A DNA stretch of 64,000 nt. Origin: Methylacidiphilum kamchatkense Kam1. GTDB lineage: Bacteria > Verrucomicrobiota > Verrucomicrobiia > Methylacidiphilales > Methylacidiphilaceae. The first letter of the stretch is position 1, and each line of letters begins with the position of its first letter. A model generated the notes under the pieces. That model did no database searches and had not been told where the DNA came from. It saw only the letters and a program-made list of their open reading frames with translations. Positions 19,103-29,016 of this stretch are shown piece by piece. Location of the stretch: contig NZ_CP037899.1 of assembly GCF_007475525.1 (NCBI RefSeq), positions 1,984,001 to 2,048,000 of the forward strand, given 5' to 3'. Both the position numbers and the translations under genes were made by a program.

Positions 19103-19642
19103 CGGTTGAATGGAAAGAGTAAAGACATTTTCTTATTTCTAGTTATATGGTAATAAAAAAAATAAAAGCATTATTCTTCAAACTTGTTCTTTATAACTTT
19201 ACCAGATGAACGAAATTCCCCCATTCCCTGAAGGAGATGTGTTACTAGCCCATAGAGCCAGCCGTATGATCTTTTCAGGAAGAATCCTCTGCCGTTTCGG
19301 AACGGCCCTTAATGCTTATAAGAGTAACTAGACAATGTTGGCCCATGTCCATGAACAATATTACCTCAAAGGATTCACGAAAAAGTCATTTGCGATACGT
19401 TTTGGAAACGATACCCCTTGATCCTAGGCAATAGAGGAAGGACATCTATGCACCACGCTTACAACCTCACGCTAATCGATCTTCCAATTCTCAACCTTTG
19501 TGCATTACCAGCTTCGATGTGGTTATGTTTCTGGATTTTTATCAAAAAAGAATTTTTAGAGACTAGTTTTCCAAGAAATTATTTTTCATTTGAACAAAAA
19601 AATTCCCATTTTTACCCTAAAAAAACAGAATTATGATAACAA
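19103..19642. other. Long intergenic region, no convincing gene
   Basis: About 540 bases between the OMP gene and the groEL terminator. Short plus-strand frames exist (ATG at 19206, 39 codons; another at 19418-19636), but neither shows a family pattern nor a ribosome-binding site. It could be decayed coding DNA. Confidence 0.4.
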
Positions 19643-19647
19643 AAAAA

Positions 19648-19682
19648 AACAAGCCAGGATTTTCGTCCTGGCTTGTTTTTAG
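19648..19682 (-). terminator. Intrinsic terminator of the groES-groEL unit
   Basis: A perfect stem (ACAAGCCAGGA at 19649-19659 with TCCTGGCTTGT at 19666-19676), loop TTTTCG, flanked by A-runs and T-runs on both sides so that it can work in either direction. It lies just after the groEL stop. Confidence 0.93.
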
Positions 19683-19693
19683 AATCTATTAAC

Positions 19694-21331
<1,638 letters not shown>

Positions 21332-21360
21332 TTACCTCCTTTTAATAGTTTATCGTTTGT

Positions 21361-21660
21361 TTATTCTTCAATGATGGCCAAAACATCGTCTTCGCGAAGA
21401 ATCTGAAAGGATTCTCCATCGATTTTTACTTCAGTTCCACCATATTTGCTAATGAGAACCTTATCTCCTTTTTTTAGCTCTATAGGAATCCTTTTCCCGT
21501 TTTCATCCAACTTTCCAGGACCAACAGCAATAACCGTTGCTTCCTGGGGTTTTTCTTTGGCTGTATCCGGGATAATGATTCCTCCTTTTCTTACTTCCTT
21601 TTCTTCGTTGAGCTTGACTAATACCCGCTCACCTAAAGGGCGAATTTTAGGTTCAACCAT
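21361..21660 (-). CDS. groES: 10 kDa co-chaperonin GroES
   Basis: 99 residues with the GroES core [23 protein letters not shown] split at the mobile loop ([24 protein letters not shown]) and the C-terminal [20 protein letters not shown]. It caps GroEL rings. GGAGG stands five bases before the ATG, and groEL follows after 32 bases. No CIRCE-type inverted repeat is visible upstream. Confidence 0.99.
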   Translation of the reverse strand: MVEPKIRPLGERVLVKLNEEKEVRKGGIIIPDTAKEKPQEATVIAVGPGKLDENGKRIPIELKKGDKVLISKYGGTEVKIDGESFQILREDDVLAIIEE

Positions 21661-21756
21661 CTTTACCTCCTTTTTTCAAGTTAGTTCCAAAACCATTGTT
21701 TTGATCTCATCTAAAGATTTATTTTATCTCCCAGTATAGAGATCAAGCCTTCCGCA

Positions 21757-23679
21757 CTAGGACCCTTGAGGCTTATCCTTGTCAACTTTTTCAAACTCTG
21801 CATCGATTACATCGGATTTTTCACCACCTGAGCTTGGTGGCGGAGGAGCACTCGAAGAAGACTTGGATGCAGCCGCTCTATACATTTCTACTGAAATGGC
21901 TTGGACTTTTTCATTGAGCTCCTCCATAGCTTTCTTGATAGCATCCGTGTCATCCCCCTTAATAACTTCTCTAACTTTCTCAATGCATTTCTCAATCTCC
22001 AGCTTCTTAGCTGAATCGACTTTATCACCGTATTCTCTTAAGAGCTTTTCTGCTTGATAAGCGGCATTATCCGCATTGTTCTTCGCCTCAGCTCTCTCCT
22101 TATTCTTCAAATCCTGTTCTCGATAAGCTTCGGCCTCCTTTGTCATCCTTTCGATCTCTTCCTTGGAAAGTCCGCTAGAGCCTGTAATCGTTATTTTTTG
22201 CTCTCTGCCCGTTCCTAAATCTTTAGCAGAAACATGAAGAATTCCATTGGCATCAATATCAAAGGTAACCTCAATCTGCGGCACTCCTCGAGGAGCCGGA
22301 GGAATACCGTCCAAATGGAAAACTCCCAACAGCTTGTTGTCTCTAGCCATTGGCCTTTCTCCCTGAAGCACTCTTATTTCTACACTTGGCTGGTTGTCTG
22401 AAAAGGTGCTGAATATTTGGGATTTGCGAGTAGGAATCGTCGTATTCCTGGGAATCATAGGAGTCGCAATGCCTCCAGCTGTTTCAATAGAAAGAGTCAA
22501 GGGAGTAACATCTAAGAGCAGCACATCCTTCACTTGTCCCTTTAGCACTGCTCCTTGTATGGCTGCTCCAACAGCCACTACCTCATCAGGATTTACTCCC
22601 TTATGAGGCTCTCTGCCTATAAGCCGTCTAGCCGTTTCGATAATTTTCGGCATTCTGGTCATCCCCCCAACTAGCACAAGCTCATCAATGTCGGCAGCCG
22701 TTAATTTTGCATCCTTCAAACAGTTGAGAACAGGCTGAACCGTTCTTTCAGCAAGATGTTCAGTCAGTTGCTCTAGCTTGGCTCTCGTCAATTTCTTTTG
22801 AATATGCTTGGGACCTGTTTGATCAGCTGTGATAAAGGGCAAATTGATCTCATATTCAAGGGCTGAGGATAAGGCTATTTTGGCTTTCTCAGCCTCTTCT
22901 TTGATCCTTTGAACTGCGTCAGGTTGACCATGCAAATCGATACCTGTTTCTTTTTTGAAATCTTGAATAATCCATTCCATTATGGCCGCATCCCAATCGT
23001 CGCCTCCAAGATGCGTATCCCCATTGGTCGCCTTAACTTCGAAAACTCCCTCCCCAATCTCCAAAATAGAGATATCAAATGTCCCTCCACCTAAATCGTA
23101 AACGGCGATCCGCTCGTCCTTCTTTTTATCTAGACCGTAGGCAAGAGAAGCTGCCGTCGGCTCATTGATAATTCTCAATACTTCAAATCCAGCAATTTCA
23201 CCGGCAGCCTTGGTAGCTTGACGCTGACTATCGTTAAAATAAGCAGGAACTGTGATAACCGCCTGGGTAATTTTTTCTCCAAGTTTGGATTCAGCGTCCG
23301 CTTTCAGTTTCATCAATATGAAAGCAGAAATTTCCTGAGGCGTATAGATTCTTCGTTCCCCTCCCACTTCTACTTCTACCGCACAATCACCGTTCTTGCC
23401 TTCTATGACCTTATAAGGAACCCTTTTTATTTCTTCTTGAACTTCGCTAAACTTTCTTCCGATAAACCGCTTTATGGAATATATGGTATTTTTAGAATTG
23501 GTGATCGCCTGTCGCTTGGCCGCCTGACCTACTAATCTCTCTCCACTTTTTGTAAACGCCACCACTGATGGTGTTGTCCTAGCCCCTTCGGAATTCTCCA
23601 AAACCACCGGTTGGCCGCCCTCCACTATCGCCATACAGGAATTCGTCGTACCTAAATCGATGCCTAATACGTGTGCCAT
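21757..23679 (-). CDS. dnaK: Chaperone protein DnaK (Hsp70)
   Basis: 640 residues, normal length. The ATPase domain opens with [22 protein letters not shown] and contains [37 protein letters not shown] and [13 protein letters not shown]. The substrate-binding domain follows a typical [19 protein letters not shown] linker, and the tail ends in an acidic [11 protein letters not shown] motif. It is placed upstream of groES-groEL on the same strand with a 96-base gap. The usual partners grpE and dnaJ are not in this window. Confidence 0.99.
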   Translation of the reverse strand: MAHVLGIDLGTTNSCMAIVEGGQPVVLENSEGARTTPSVVAFTKSGERLVGQAAKRQAITNSKNTIYSIKRFIGRKFSEVQEEIKRVPYKVIEGKNGDCAVEVEVGGERRIYTPQEISAFILMKLKADAESKLGEKITQAVITVPAYFNDSQRQATKAAGEIAGFEVLRIINEPTAASLAYGLDKKKDERIAVYDLGGGTFDISILEIGEGVFEVKATNGDTHLGGDDWDAAIMEWIIQDFKKETGIDLHGQPDAVQRIKEEAEKAKIALSSALEYEINLPFITADQTGPKHIQKKLTRAKLEQLTEHLAERTVQPVLNCLKDAKLTAADIDELVLVGGMTRMPKIIETARRLIGREPHKGVNPDEVVAVGAAIQGAVLKGQVKDVLLLDVTPLTLSIETAGGIATPMIPRNTTIPTRKSQIFSTFSDNQPSVEIRVLQGERPMARDNKLLGVFHLDGIPPAPRGVPQIEVTFDIDANGILHVSAKDLGTGREQKITITGSSGLSKEEIERMTKEAEAYREQDLKNKERAEAKNNADNAAYQAEKLLREYGDKVDSAKKLEIEKCIEKVREVIKGDDTDAIKKAMEELNEKVQAISVEMYRAAASKSSSSAPPPPSSGGEKSDVIDAEFEKVDKDKPQGS

Positions 23680-23818
23680 GCTTTTTTTGGAGCAAAAAGT
23701 ATGCCATAAAAAAAATAAATTTAGATCTTATTCGAATACAAGGAGATATTTGAATAGTAGATTTTTATATTTTTTTTTTAGGAGGGCATAATTGCGTCAT
23801 TTTGTCCCACTATAGTGG
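23680..23818 (-). promoter_or_regulatory. Upstream region of dnaK with a 12-base palindrome
   Basis: CCACTATAGTGG (23807-23818) is a perfect palindrome directly after the mpl stop. The rest is A/T runs. There is no CIRCE repeat (TTAGCACTC...GAGTGCTAA) here, so HrcA control of dnaK is not supported. The palindrome may be an operator or a weak mpl terminator stem. Confidence 0.3.
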
Positions 23819-25252
23819 TCAAATGGATCCACCACTCAATTTTTTTAGCATTTCAAATAATCTAAAAGGAAGACCATAAAAAGAGCCATTACTGAAAAAC
23901 ACTACAACGTCTCCTGGAATCAATACTTTCCGAAGCCTTTCCAGGATATCCTCAGGCGAAGAACAGAAATACGAGGGGATGCCTTTGCGATTAATATCCT
24001 GAACAATTTTTTCTGGATTCAGTCTTTCGGTAGGAGGAATCCCTTCTTTGTTAGCTACCTCACTAACGATGACTCCATCAGCAAAAGACAGAGAATGGGG
24101 CAGCTCTTCTTGAAAAACAGCTCTTCGAGTTGTATTACTCCGAGGCTCAAATACTGACCAAATCCTTCTTCCAGGATAACGTTGCCGAATCGCTTGAATT
24201 GTTTTACAAATGGCCGTTGGATGATGACCAAAATCATCCAAGACTTTGATGCCACAAACATCCCCCAATACTTCTAGCCGACGTTTGACTCCAAGAAATC
24301 CCCTCAATGCTTTGGCGATTACTTCCGGTCTTATGCCATAAAGGGTGGCTGCTGCAATGGCCATCGCTGCATTCCTAACGTTATATTCCCCAGGCATGGG
24401 TAAAAAAAATGATTCCCCAAGCATCTTGAAGTTACTACCTGCCTCTTCGTAGGCAATCTCACTGATCCGAAAGTCTGCCTTTTCCCCCAATCCTACGGTA
24501 TAGACCGGCGCAAAGGAGCCTTTGGCGACTTCCGCAATGGCTGGATCGTCCTCTGGAATGATTAAATGGCCTGTTTTTGGAATCAAATGAACAAGTCTTT
24601 TAAAGGAAAGCAAAATATCTTCTAGGCTCGGAAAAATGTCTGCATGATCATATTCAATATTATTTATAATAACTGTTTGAGGAAGGTAATGGAGAAACTT
24701 ACTCCTTTTATCAAAATAGGCTGTATCATATTCATCCCCCTCCAAAATCCAGTAGTCACTTTGGGTATATCTGCATCCGGAAGCAAAATTTTTAGGAAGA
24801 CCTCCAATAAAAAAGGAGGGATTAAGGGAAGCAGATTCAAATAGCCATACTAGTAGGGAAGTGGTAGTGGTTTTCCCATGGGTTCCAGTGACAATGATAT
24901 TCTGTTTGCCATGAAGAAAGAAAAATCTCAATATTTCAGGCAAAGACACAAAAAGGTATTTTTTTTCTAAAACCGCTTCCAGTTCTGGATTACCTCTTTT
25001 GATCGAATTTCCAACAACAACTAGGGTTCCATCCACTTCCTTTGGAAGATTTTCTGCTTTGTATCCTTCCGCTACCACTATTCCTTTCTGGCTCAAAAAG
25101 GTCGATAGGGGCGGATAAACATTTTCATCTGATCCTCCTACGACATAACCCATATCTTTGAGCATCGAAGCCACAGCTCCCATAGCCGTTCCACATATTC
25201 CTAAAAAATGGAACCGAAGCTCTTTAGTAAAAAATGGGGTTATCGCAGCCAT
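23819..25252 (-). CDS. mpl: UDP-N-acetylmuramate:L-Ala-gamma-D-Glu-meso-DAP ligase
   Basis: 477 residues of the Mur ligase family. The N-terminal domain reads FHFLGICGTAMGAVASMLKD followed by GSDENVYPPLSTFL, the form that separates Mpl from MurC. The central ATP-binding loop is GTHGKTTTTSLLVWLFES, and the C-terminal domain contains DDFGHHPTAI and FEPRSNTTRRAVFQEELP. Mpl reattaches recycled murein tripeptide to UDP-MurNAc in the cytoplasm. This implies meso-DAP peptidoglycan and cell-wall recycling in this organism. Confidence 0.95.
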   Translation of the reverse strand: MAAITPFFTKELRFHFLGICGTAMGAVASMLKDMGYVVGGSDENVYPPLSTFLSQKGIVVAEGYKAENLPKEVDGTLVVVGNSIKRGNPELEAVLEKKYLFVSLPEILRFFFLHGKQNIIVTGTHGKTTTTSLLVWLFESASLNPSFFIGGLPKNFASGCRYTQSDYWILEGDEYDTAYFDKRSKFLHYLPQTVIINNIEYDHADIFPSLEDILLSFKRLVHLIPKTGHLIIPEDDPAIAEVAKGSFAPVYTVGLGEKADFRISEIAYEEAGSNFKMLGESFFLPMPGEYNVRNAAMAIAAATLYGIRPEVIAKALRGFLGVKRRLEVLGDVCGIKVLDDFGHHPTAICKTIQAIRQRYPGRRIWSVFEPRSNTTRRAVFQEELPHSLSFADGVIVSEVANKEGIPPTERLNPEKIVQDINRKGIPSYFCSSPEDILERLRKVLIPGDVVVFFSNGSFYGLPFRLFEMLKKLSGGSI

Positions 25253-25291
25253 GAAGACCGATTCCTACACTAAATGAGAAAAAAAGCAAGA

Positions 25292-26008
25292 CTATTCAGT
25301 AAAATAGGAATTTAATTTAGTATTGATAAAATTTTCGATTTCCTGAATCCGAAAAGAGGGCCAGAGAAAAAGTTTTTCCCAATGGCTGACGATTTTATCG
25401 ATTCCCGAACTTAGAAGATAAAATTTCCAGCGTAATGAATGAACAATAAAAGGATCAAAACTGCAAAAACCAATGAACTTTTGAGAACCAATGTCAGTGG
25501 CCCTGTTCAGCTGCTTGCAGACAAATACCACCTCAATTTTCAAATTCCTAAACAAATAAAACCGATACTTTGCTAACCGTGGATGTACTGGATGAATCAA
25601 ATCGATATTAGAAGGCAAGCCTTCTAACGGATGGATACTCCATATCCTTATACGATCCAGTTTTTTAGATAACTGTTCATATCTTTTTTTATGACTCGCA
25701 AAATTTTTTGTTCCATCTAAAAGAAGAGTTAGTTCCCCACCCTCCTCCCCATTTTCCAAGGCCAGATCTTCAATGGTATAACCAATAGCCTTCTGGACAT
25801 AGCCATTAAAGAAATGAAGGTGGTCAGTATTTGGAATCTCTACGAGCTCCTTAGGCAAGATACCATTGGTTGGACAATATCTTAATTTAACAGAGTAAGT
25901 CGGCAAGCAGCTTCGCTTGAGATTCTCATGGAACTTTTTTTGAAACAGCAAATTGATATCCTTTAGTAGATTTTTTTCACCCGTGTCATGAACTGTTTTT
26001 TCTTCCAT
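25292..26008 (-). CDS. Uncharacterised protein, possibly DICT-like sensory domain
   Basis: About 238 residues from the ATG at 26008 (MEEKTVHDTGEKN); the frame is open to an ATG at 26032 that would overlap the deaminase gene by 14 bases. I do not recognise the protein. Visible features: a helical N-terminus, LTLLLDGTKNFASHKKRYEQ, DRIRIWSIHPLEGLPSNIDL, FVCKQLNRAT and a KFIGFCSFDPFIVHSLRWKF stretch. The order of an exposed/bound substrate-like FASHKKRYEQL helix, W-S-I-H strand and GFCSFDP recalls DICT domains of bacterial signalling proteins, but this is weak. It is probably cotranscribed with the deaminase. Confidence 0.45.
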   Translation of the reverse strand: MEEKTVHDTGEKNLLKDINLLFQKKFHENLKRSCLPTYSVKLRYCPTNGILPKELVEIPNTDHLHFFNGYVQKAIGYTIEDLALENGEEGGELTLLLDGTKNFASHKKRYEQLSKKLDRIRIWSIHPLEGLPSNIDLIHPVHPRLAKYRFYLFRNLKIEVVFVCKQLNRATDIGSQKFIGFCSFDPFIVHSLRWKFYLLSSGIDKIVSHWEKLFLWPSFRIQEIENFINTKLNSYFTE

Positions 26009-26018
26009 GCTATTGACA

Positions 26019-26516
26019 TTAACTAATCTCAATATCGCAAAGTGGCAACTCCCTTTTTTTATTTCTTAGAGCAAAAAAAAACCTTTTCATTAACTCCAAA
26101 GACTCTTCAGATCTAATTCCAGAAGTAATTTCCAATTTTTTTCCCCCATTGAAAAAAAATGTGCGAGGTTGAAATATTCCTTTTTTAGGGTCTTCAATAC
26201 CAAATACCACTCTTGCAATGCGACTCAATAGGATAGCGCCATAACACATTAAGCAAGGCTCTTTGGTGACATACATAGTCGTTGCTGTGAGCCTCCAATC
26301 TCCAAGAAGAAGCTGCGCATTACGGATGGCTTCAATTTCGGCATGAGCTGTTACATCACAGCATTCCTCTACCCGATTTCGTCCCATGCCTAGAATCTTT
26401 TGATCCCGCACAATTACTGCTCCAATTGGAACTTCCCCCTTTTCAAAAGCTTCTATAGCCTGCTCTAAGGCTTTTCCCATGAAATAATTATCAACTTCTA
26501 ACTGATCAGTTTTCAT
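26019..26516 (-). CDS. tadA: Nucleoside deaminase, TadA/guanine deaminase-like
   Basis: 165 residues of the zinc-dependent cytidine-deaminase fold. The zinc and proton-shuttle residues are present: HAEIEAIRNA (His, catalytic Glu) and KEPCLMCYGAI (PCxxC). The start GKALEQAIEAFEKGEVPIGAVIVRDQ matches tRNA-specific adenosine deaminase TadA, which makes inosine 34 in tRNA-Arg. ARVVFGIEDPKKG is also TadA-like. Related guanine deaminases share most of these motifs, so TadA is likely but not exclusive. It is followed by the overlapping unknown gene. Confidence 0.88.
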   Translation of the reverse strand: MKTDQLEVDNYFMGKALEQAIEAFEKGEVPIGAVIVRDQKILGMGRNRVEECCDVTAHAEIEAIRNAQLLLGDWRLTATTMYVTKEPCLMCYGAILLSRIARVVFGIEDPKKGIFQPRTFFFNGGKKLEITSGIRSEESLELMKRFFFALRNKKRELPLCDIEIS

Positions 26517-27001
26517 GGCTATAAGCTAGAGTAGAGTCGGACTTGATATATTCTTCTTAGCATAAGAATACTATGTGTTAGCTCCTGCACGCAATCTACA
26601 GGAATTAGCCGCCTTCAAATCCTTTCTATTAGTTCTTTCTGACAGAAGTATAGAACTATCTCCTTTACGAGCAAAGCAGGAGGACCCACCCTATTAATTA
26701 ATATTTTTTATTAGTATTGACAACGATATTTGGCACTTTTCTATTTATTCTTTGCCCGTAGTCCTCTACAAAACCTTGAACCTAAGGACAGCTATTACCT
26801 CGACTTTCCCCTTATCTGTCCCAAAAGCATGCGGCATGCCGCTTATTTTATTGGCTCAAAGATTGACGCATAACATTTAGTTATTTAAATTAAAAAAATT
26901 ACTCTTCTTTTGTTCAGAAAAGTTTATTGCTTGCAATAGATCAGCAGATGAAGGCAAACAAGCAGCGACTCTTTTGAACCTATTCATTGAAGTGTCTAGC
27001 C
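26517..27001. other. Intergenic region between tadA-like gene and ygfZ
   Basis: About 485 bases with no convincing gene. It contains the perfect 12-base palindrome GCGGCATGCCGC (26831-26842) and, near 26660, a CTCCT...AGGAG imperfect hairpin. A TTGACA (26717-26722) lies about 285 bases before ygfZ, too far to assign. Confidence 0.4.
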
Positions 27002-27919
27002 ATGAACGAGAAAAGTATTTATGAAAAATTAGTCCAAGGACAGCCTGGATGGTGTTCTTTAAGGGATCAGAGTCTTTGGAAGGTTTATGGCAAAGACAGG
27101 ACAAAATATTTAAATGGACAAATCCCAGCTGATCTTTCTTCTCTACCTGTAGGACAATCTTTACACACGGCAGCACTTAATAGAAAAGGAAGGATCGATT
27201 GCGAACTATGGATAGCCAATCAGCAAGAGGCATTTTATATCGATGCGCCAAAAGAGATCAAAGAGAGTACGGAGAAGCGATTAACAAGTTTTCTTGTCGC
27301 AGACAAAGTTTCGATCGAACAGCTAGATAACTCCTATAGACTCTATCATTATTTTGGTCTAGAGTCACCAAAAGGCTTCGAATTGTGTTTTTTTAACAAA
27401 AGATTTGGTATTCCTGGATGGGACATATGGACGCAAACTGGAATTGAAAATTTCAGTTGTATGGAAATACCTCCCAAGATATTGGAAAGTTTACGACTCG
27501 AAGCGATGATTCCTAGATGGGGCTCTGAGCTAACGGCGAATATTATAGCTTTGGAAGCTTTTCTTAACAAAGAAGCAATCAGCTTTACAAAAGGTTGTTA
27601 TGTTGGCCAAGAAATTATTTCTAGGATCCATCACTTAGGACAAGTGAACCATCTTTTAACTCTTTTCCTTTGCCTTGATGACAATGTTCCCCAATGCGCG
27701 CCGTTATTCGACCAAAATCAAGCCGTTGGCCGGCTAACTTCTAGTTGTTATTCCTTTGGCTATGAGAAACCGGTTGCTTTGGGATTCCTTAGAAAAGAAT
27801 TCAGAAAAGAAGGAAATGTATTGCGCACTTCTAATGATTGTTATTTAAAGATCTTAAAAGCCCCACCCCCATTGGATAGGGGCTTGTTTTTCTTAAAAAG
27901 CTTCTTCAACCCTTTTTAG
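27002..27919 (+). CDS. ygfZ: Folate-binding protein YgfZ/GcvT-like
   Basis: 305 residues from the ATG at 27002 (an earlier in-frame TTG at 26987 is less likely). It has the GcvT-type tetrahydrofolate-binding fold with VYGKDRTKYLNGQIPADL and LHTAALNRKGRIDCELWI, and the YgfZ/Iba57 signature TKGCYVGQEIISRIHH with its conserved cysteine. Family members support Fe-S cluster assembly or repair. The last 20 codons run through a GC-rich hairpin with a T-tract; one extra C in the C5 run at 27866-27870 would stop the protein inside that hairpin as ...KAPPPIG, so the annotated end may be wrong. Confidence 0.88.
   Translation: MNEKSIYEKLVQGQPGWCSLRDQSLWKVYGKDRTKYLNGQIPADLSSLPVGQSLHTAALNRKGRIDCELWIANQQEAFYIDAPKEIKESTEKRLTSFLVADKVSIEQLDNSYRLYHYFGLESPKGFELCFFNKRFGIPGWDIWTQTGIENFSCMEIPPKILESLRLEAMIPRWGSELTANIIALEAFLNKEAISFTKGCYVGQEIISRIHHLGQVNHLLTLFLCLDDNVPQCAPLFDQNQAVGRLTSSCYSFGYEKPVALGFLRKEFRKEGNVLRTSNDCYLKILKAPPPLDRGLFFLKSFFNPF
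27858..27891 (+). terminator. Intrinsic terminator overlapping the ygfZ 3' end
   Basis: AAGCCCC (27858-27864) pairs with GGGGCTT (27879-27885) over a 14-base loop, followed by GTTTTTCTT. It sits inside the open reading frame, which is unusual for an intrinsic terminator. Confidence 0.7.
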
Positions 27920-28122
27920 CCCATCTTAATATAAAGCAACGCCTATTTCCTCAGAAAGAAAGAACACCTTTCCTTCCATTGCTTCTTCTGTACATAGTTT
28001 TTTGGAAATGCATATAGTGCCTTATCCCTTTCCAAGTTTGCTGTGAACCTAGGTCAAGACCAAACAAAAAAAAAAATAAAACAGAGAGAGAGGGAATCAA
28101 AAAACTAAAATGGGAAATATTT

Positions 28123-28575
28123 TTACTTTTGGTTTTTAATTTTTTCGTCTTTTTCAGATTTTTCCATTGCCTCAGGCTCGACAGTAGATTCTTCTATTCT
28201 ATATTTGCTTTTACCTATTTTTATAAGTCCGGGCGTTTTCTTCCCGGTTGTATAAAACCAACTGTAAAGATTATTTATCTTTACTCCAAGCTTTTCAGAA
28301 AGTTCTTTTACAGTCAATCCCTCGTTCCCAGCTTTTCTTAAAGCCTCCAGTATCGAGTTTTTAAGATGTCCTGGAATACTCCCTTTTTCTGGTCCCCTTC
28401 TTTTTACTGATACTCGTGTTTTCTCGATTCTTTTCTTGGGAACTTTTATCCCTACTTTCCAAAGAGTTTGTATCTTGCGTTCAATTTCAGAAACCTTTTC
28501 CTGAAGTTCTTCTTTTTCCTGTACGAGCTTGGCTAGTTCTTTTACTTCAGCACTCGTAAGATGTTTGAGTTTCAT
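28123..28575 (-). CDS. Small coiled-coil plus winged-helix DNA-binding-like protein
   Basis: 150 residues. The N-terminus (about 1-42) is a charged coiled coil (VKELAKLVQEKEELQEKVSE), followed by a basic linker (KKRIEKTRVSVKRRGPEKG). A helix-turn-helix domain (about 70-125) reads LKNSILEALRKAGNEGLTV, KELSEKLGVKINNLYSWFYT and IKIGKSKYRIEE, and a Lys/Glu-rich tail follows. A nucleoid-associated or regulatory role, like other coiled-coil-plus-HTH proteins, is inferred; no target is visible. It is monocistronic, between AT-rich flanks. Confidence 0.7.
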   Translation of the reverse strand: MKLKHLTSAEVKELAKLVQEKEELQEKVSEIERKIQTLWKVGIKVPKKRIEKTRVSVKRRGPEKGSIPGHLKNSILEALRKAGNEGLTVKELSEKLGVKINNLYSWFYTTGKKTPGLIKIGKSKYRIEESTVEPEAMEKSEKDEKIKNQK

Positions 28576-28673
28576 ATAATTGTTATTTACTTTAAATTTC
28601 TTTATTTAATTAAGTATAACAACATTATTTTATGATGTTTCTCATTTTTATCAAATACTTTTATATAAAATCC

Positions 28674-28997
28674 TTAGGAAGATTTTTTCCATGAAAAAAT
28701 TCTCGCTTTAAAAGAAGCTTTTTCTGCTTCTATCTTATTCCCTAACCTCATATAGGCTAAGGAAAGACTCGTCCAAACCATAGAATCCTCCGGCCGTATT
28801 TCAAGAGCCTTTTTATTAGCTTCAATTGATTTTTCGTATTCCCCTAATTTATAATAGGCCATTGCCAAAGCTTGCCATCCTTCGAAATATGAAGGATCAG
28901 TCTCTACACTTTTTGTATAATAAAATTTAGCCTTTTCTAAGTCTCCCACAGCGAGAGCTTCATTACCAAGTTCATAAAATTCTATTTTTGGTTCCAT
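28674..28997 (-). CDS. TPR-repeat protein
   Basis: 107 residues made of three tetratricopeptide repeats: EFYELGNEALAVGDLEKAKF, FEGWQALAMAYYKLGEYEKS and SMVWTSLSLAYMRLGNKIEA each show the TPR W-LG-Y-A-F spacing. No signal peptide, so a cytoplasmic scaffold is likely. It lies 19 bases downstream of cobA-hemD on the same strand and may be the last gene of the tetrapyrrole operon. Partner unknown. Confidence 0.75.
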   Translation of the reverse strand: MEPKIEFYELGNEALAVGDLEKAKFYYTKSVETDPSYFEGWQALAMAYYKLGEYEKSIEANKKALEIRPEDSMVWTSLSLAYMRLGNKIEAEKASFKARIFSWKKSS

Positions 28998-29016
28998 AAG
29001 CTATAGGTATAAACTG

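Noticed and set aside
26570-26710. Second TnpB-like remnant (ends LRAKQEDPPY)
   Set aside because: Based on a few residues and a shared GCTCCTGCA; could be chance.
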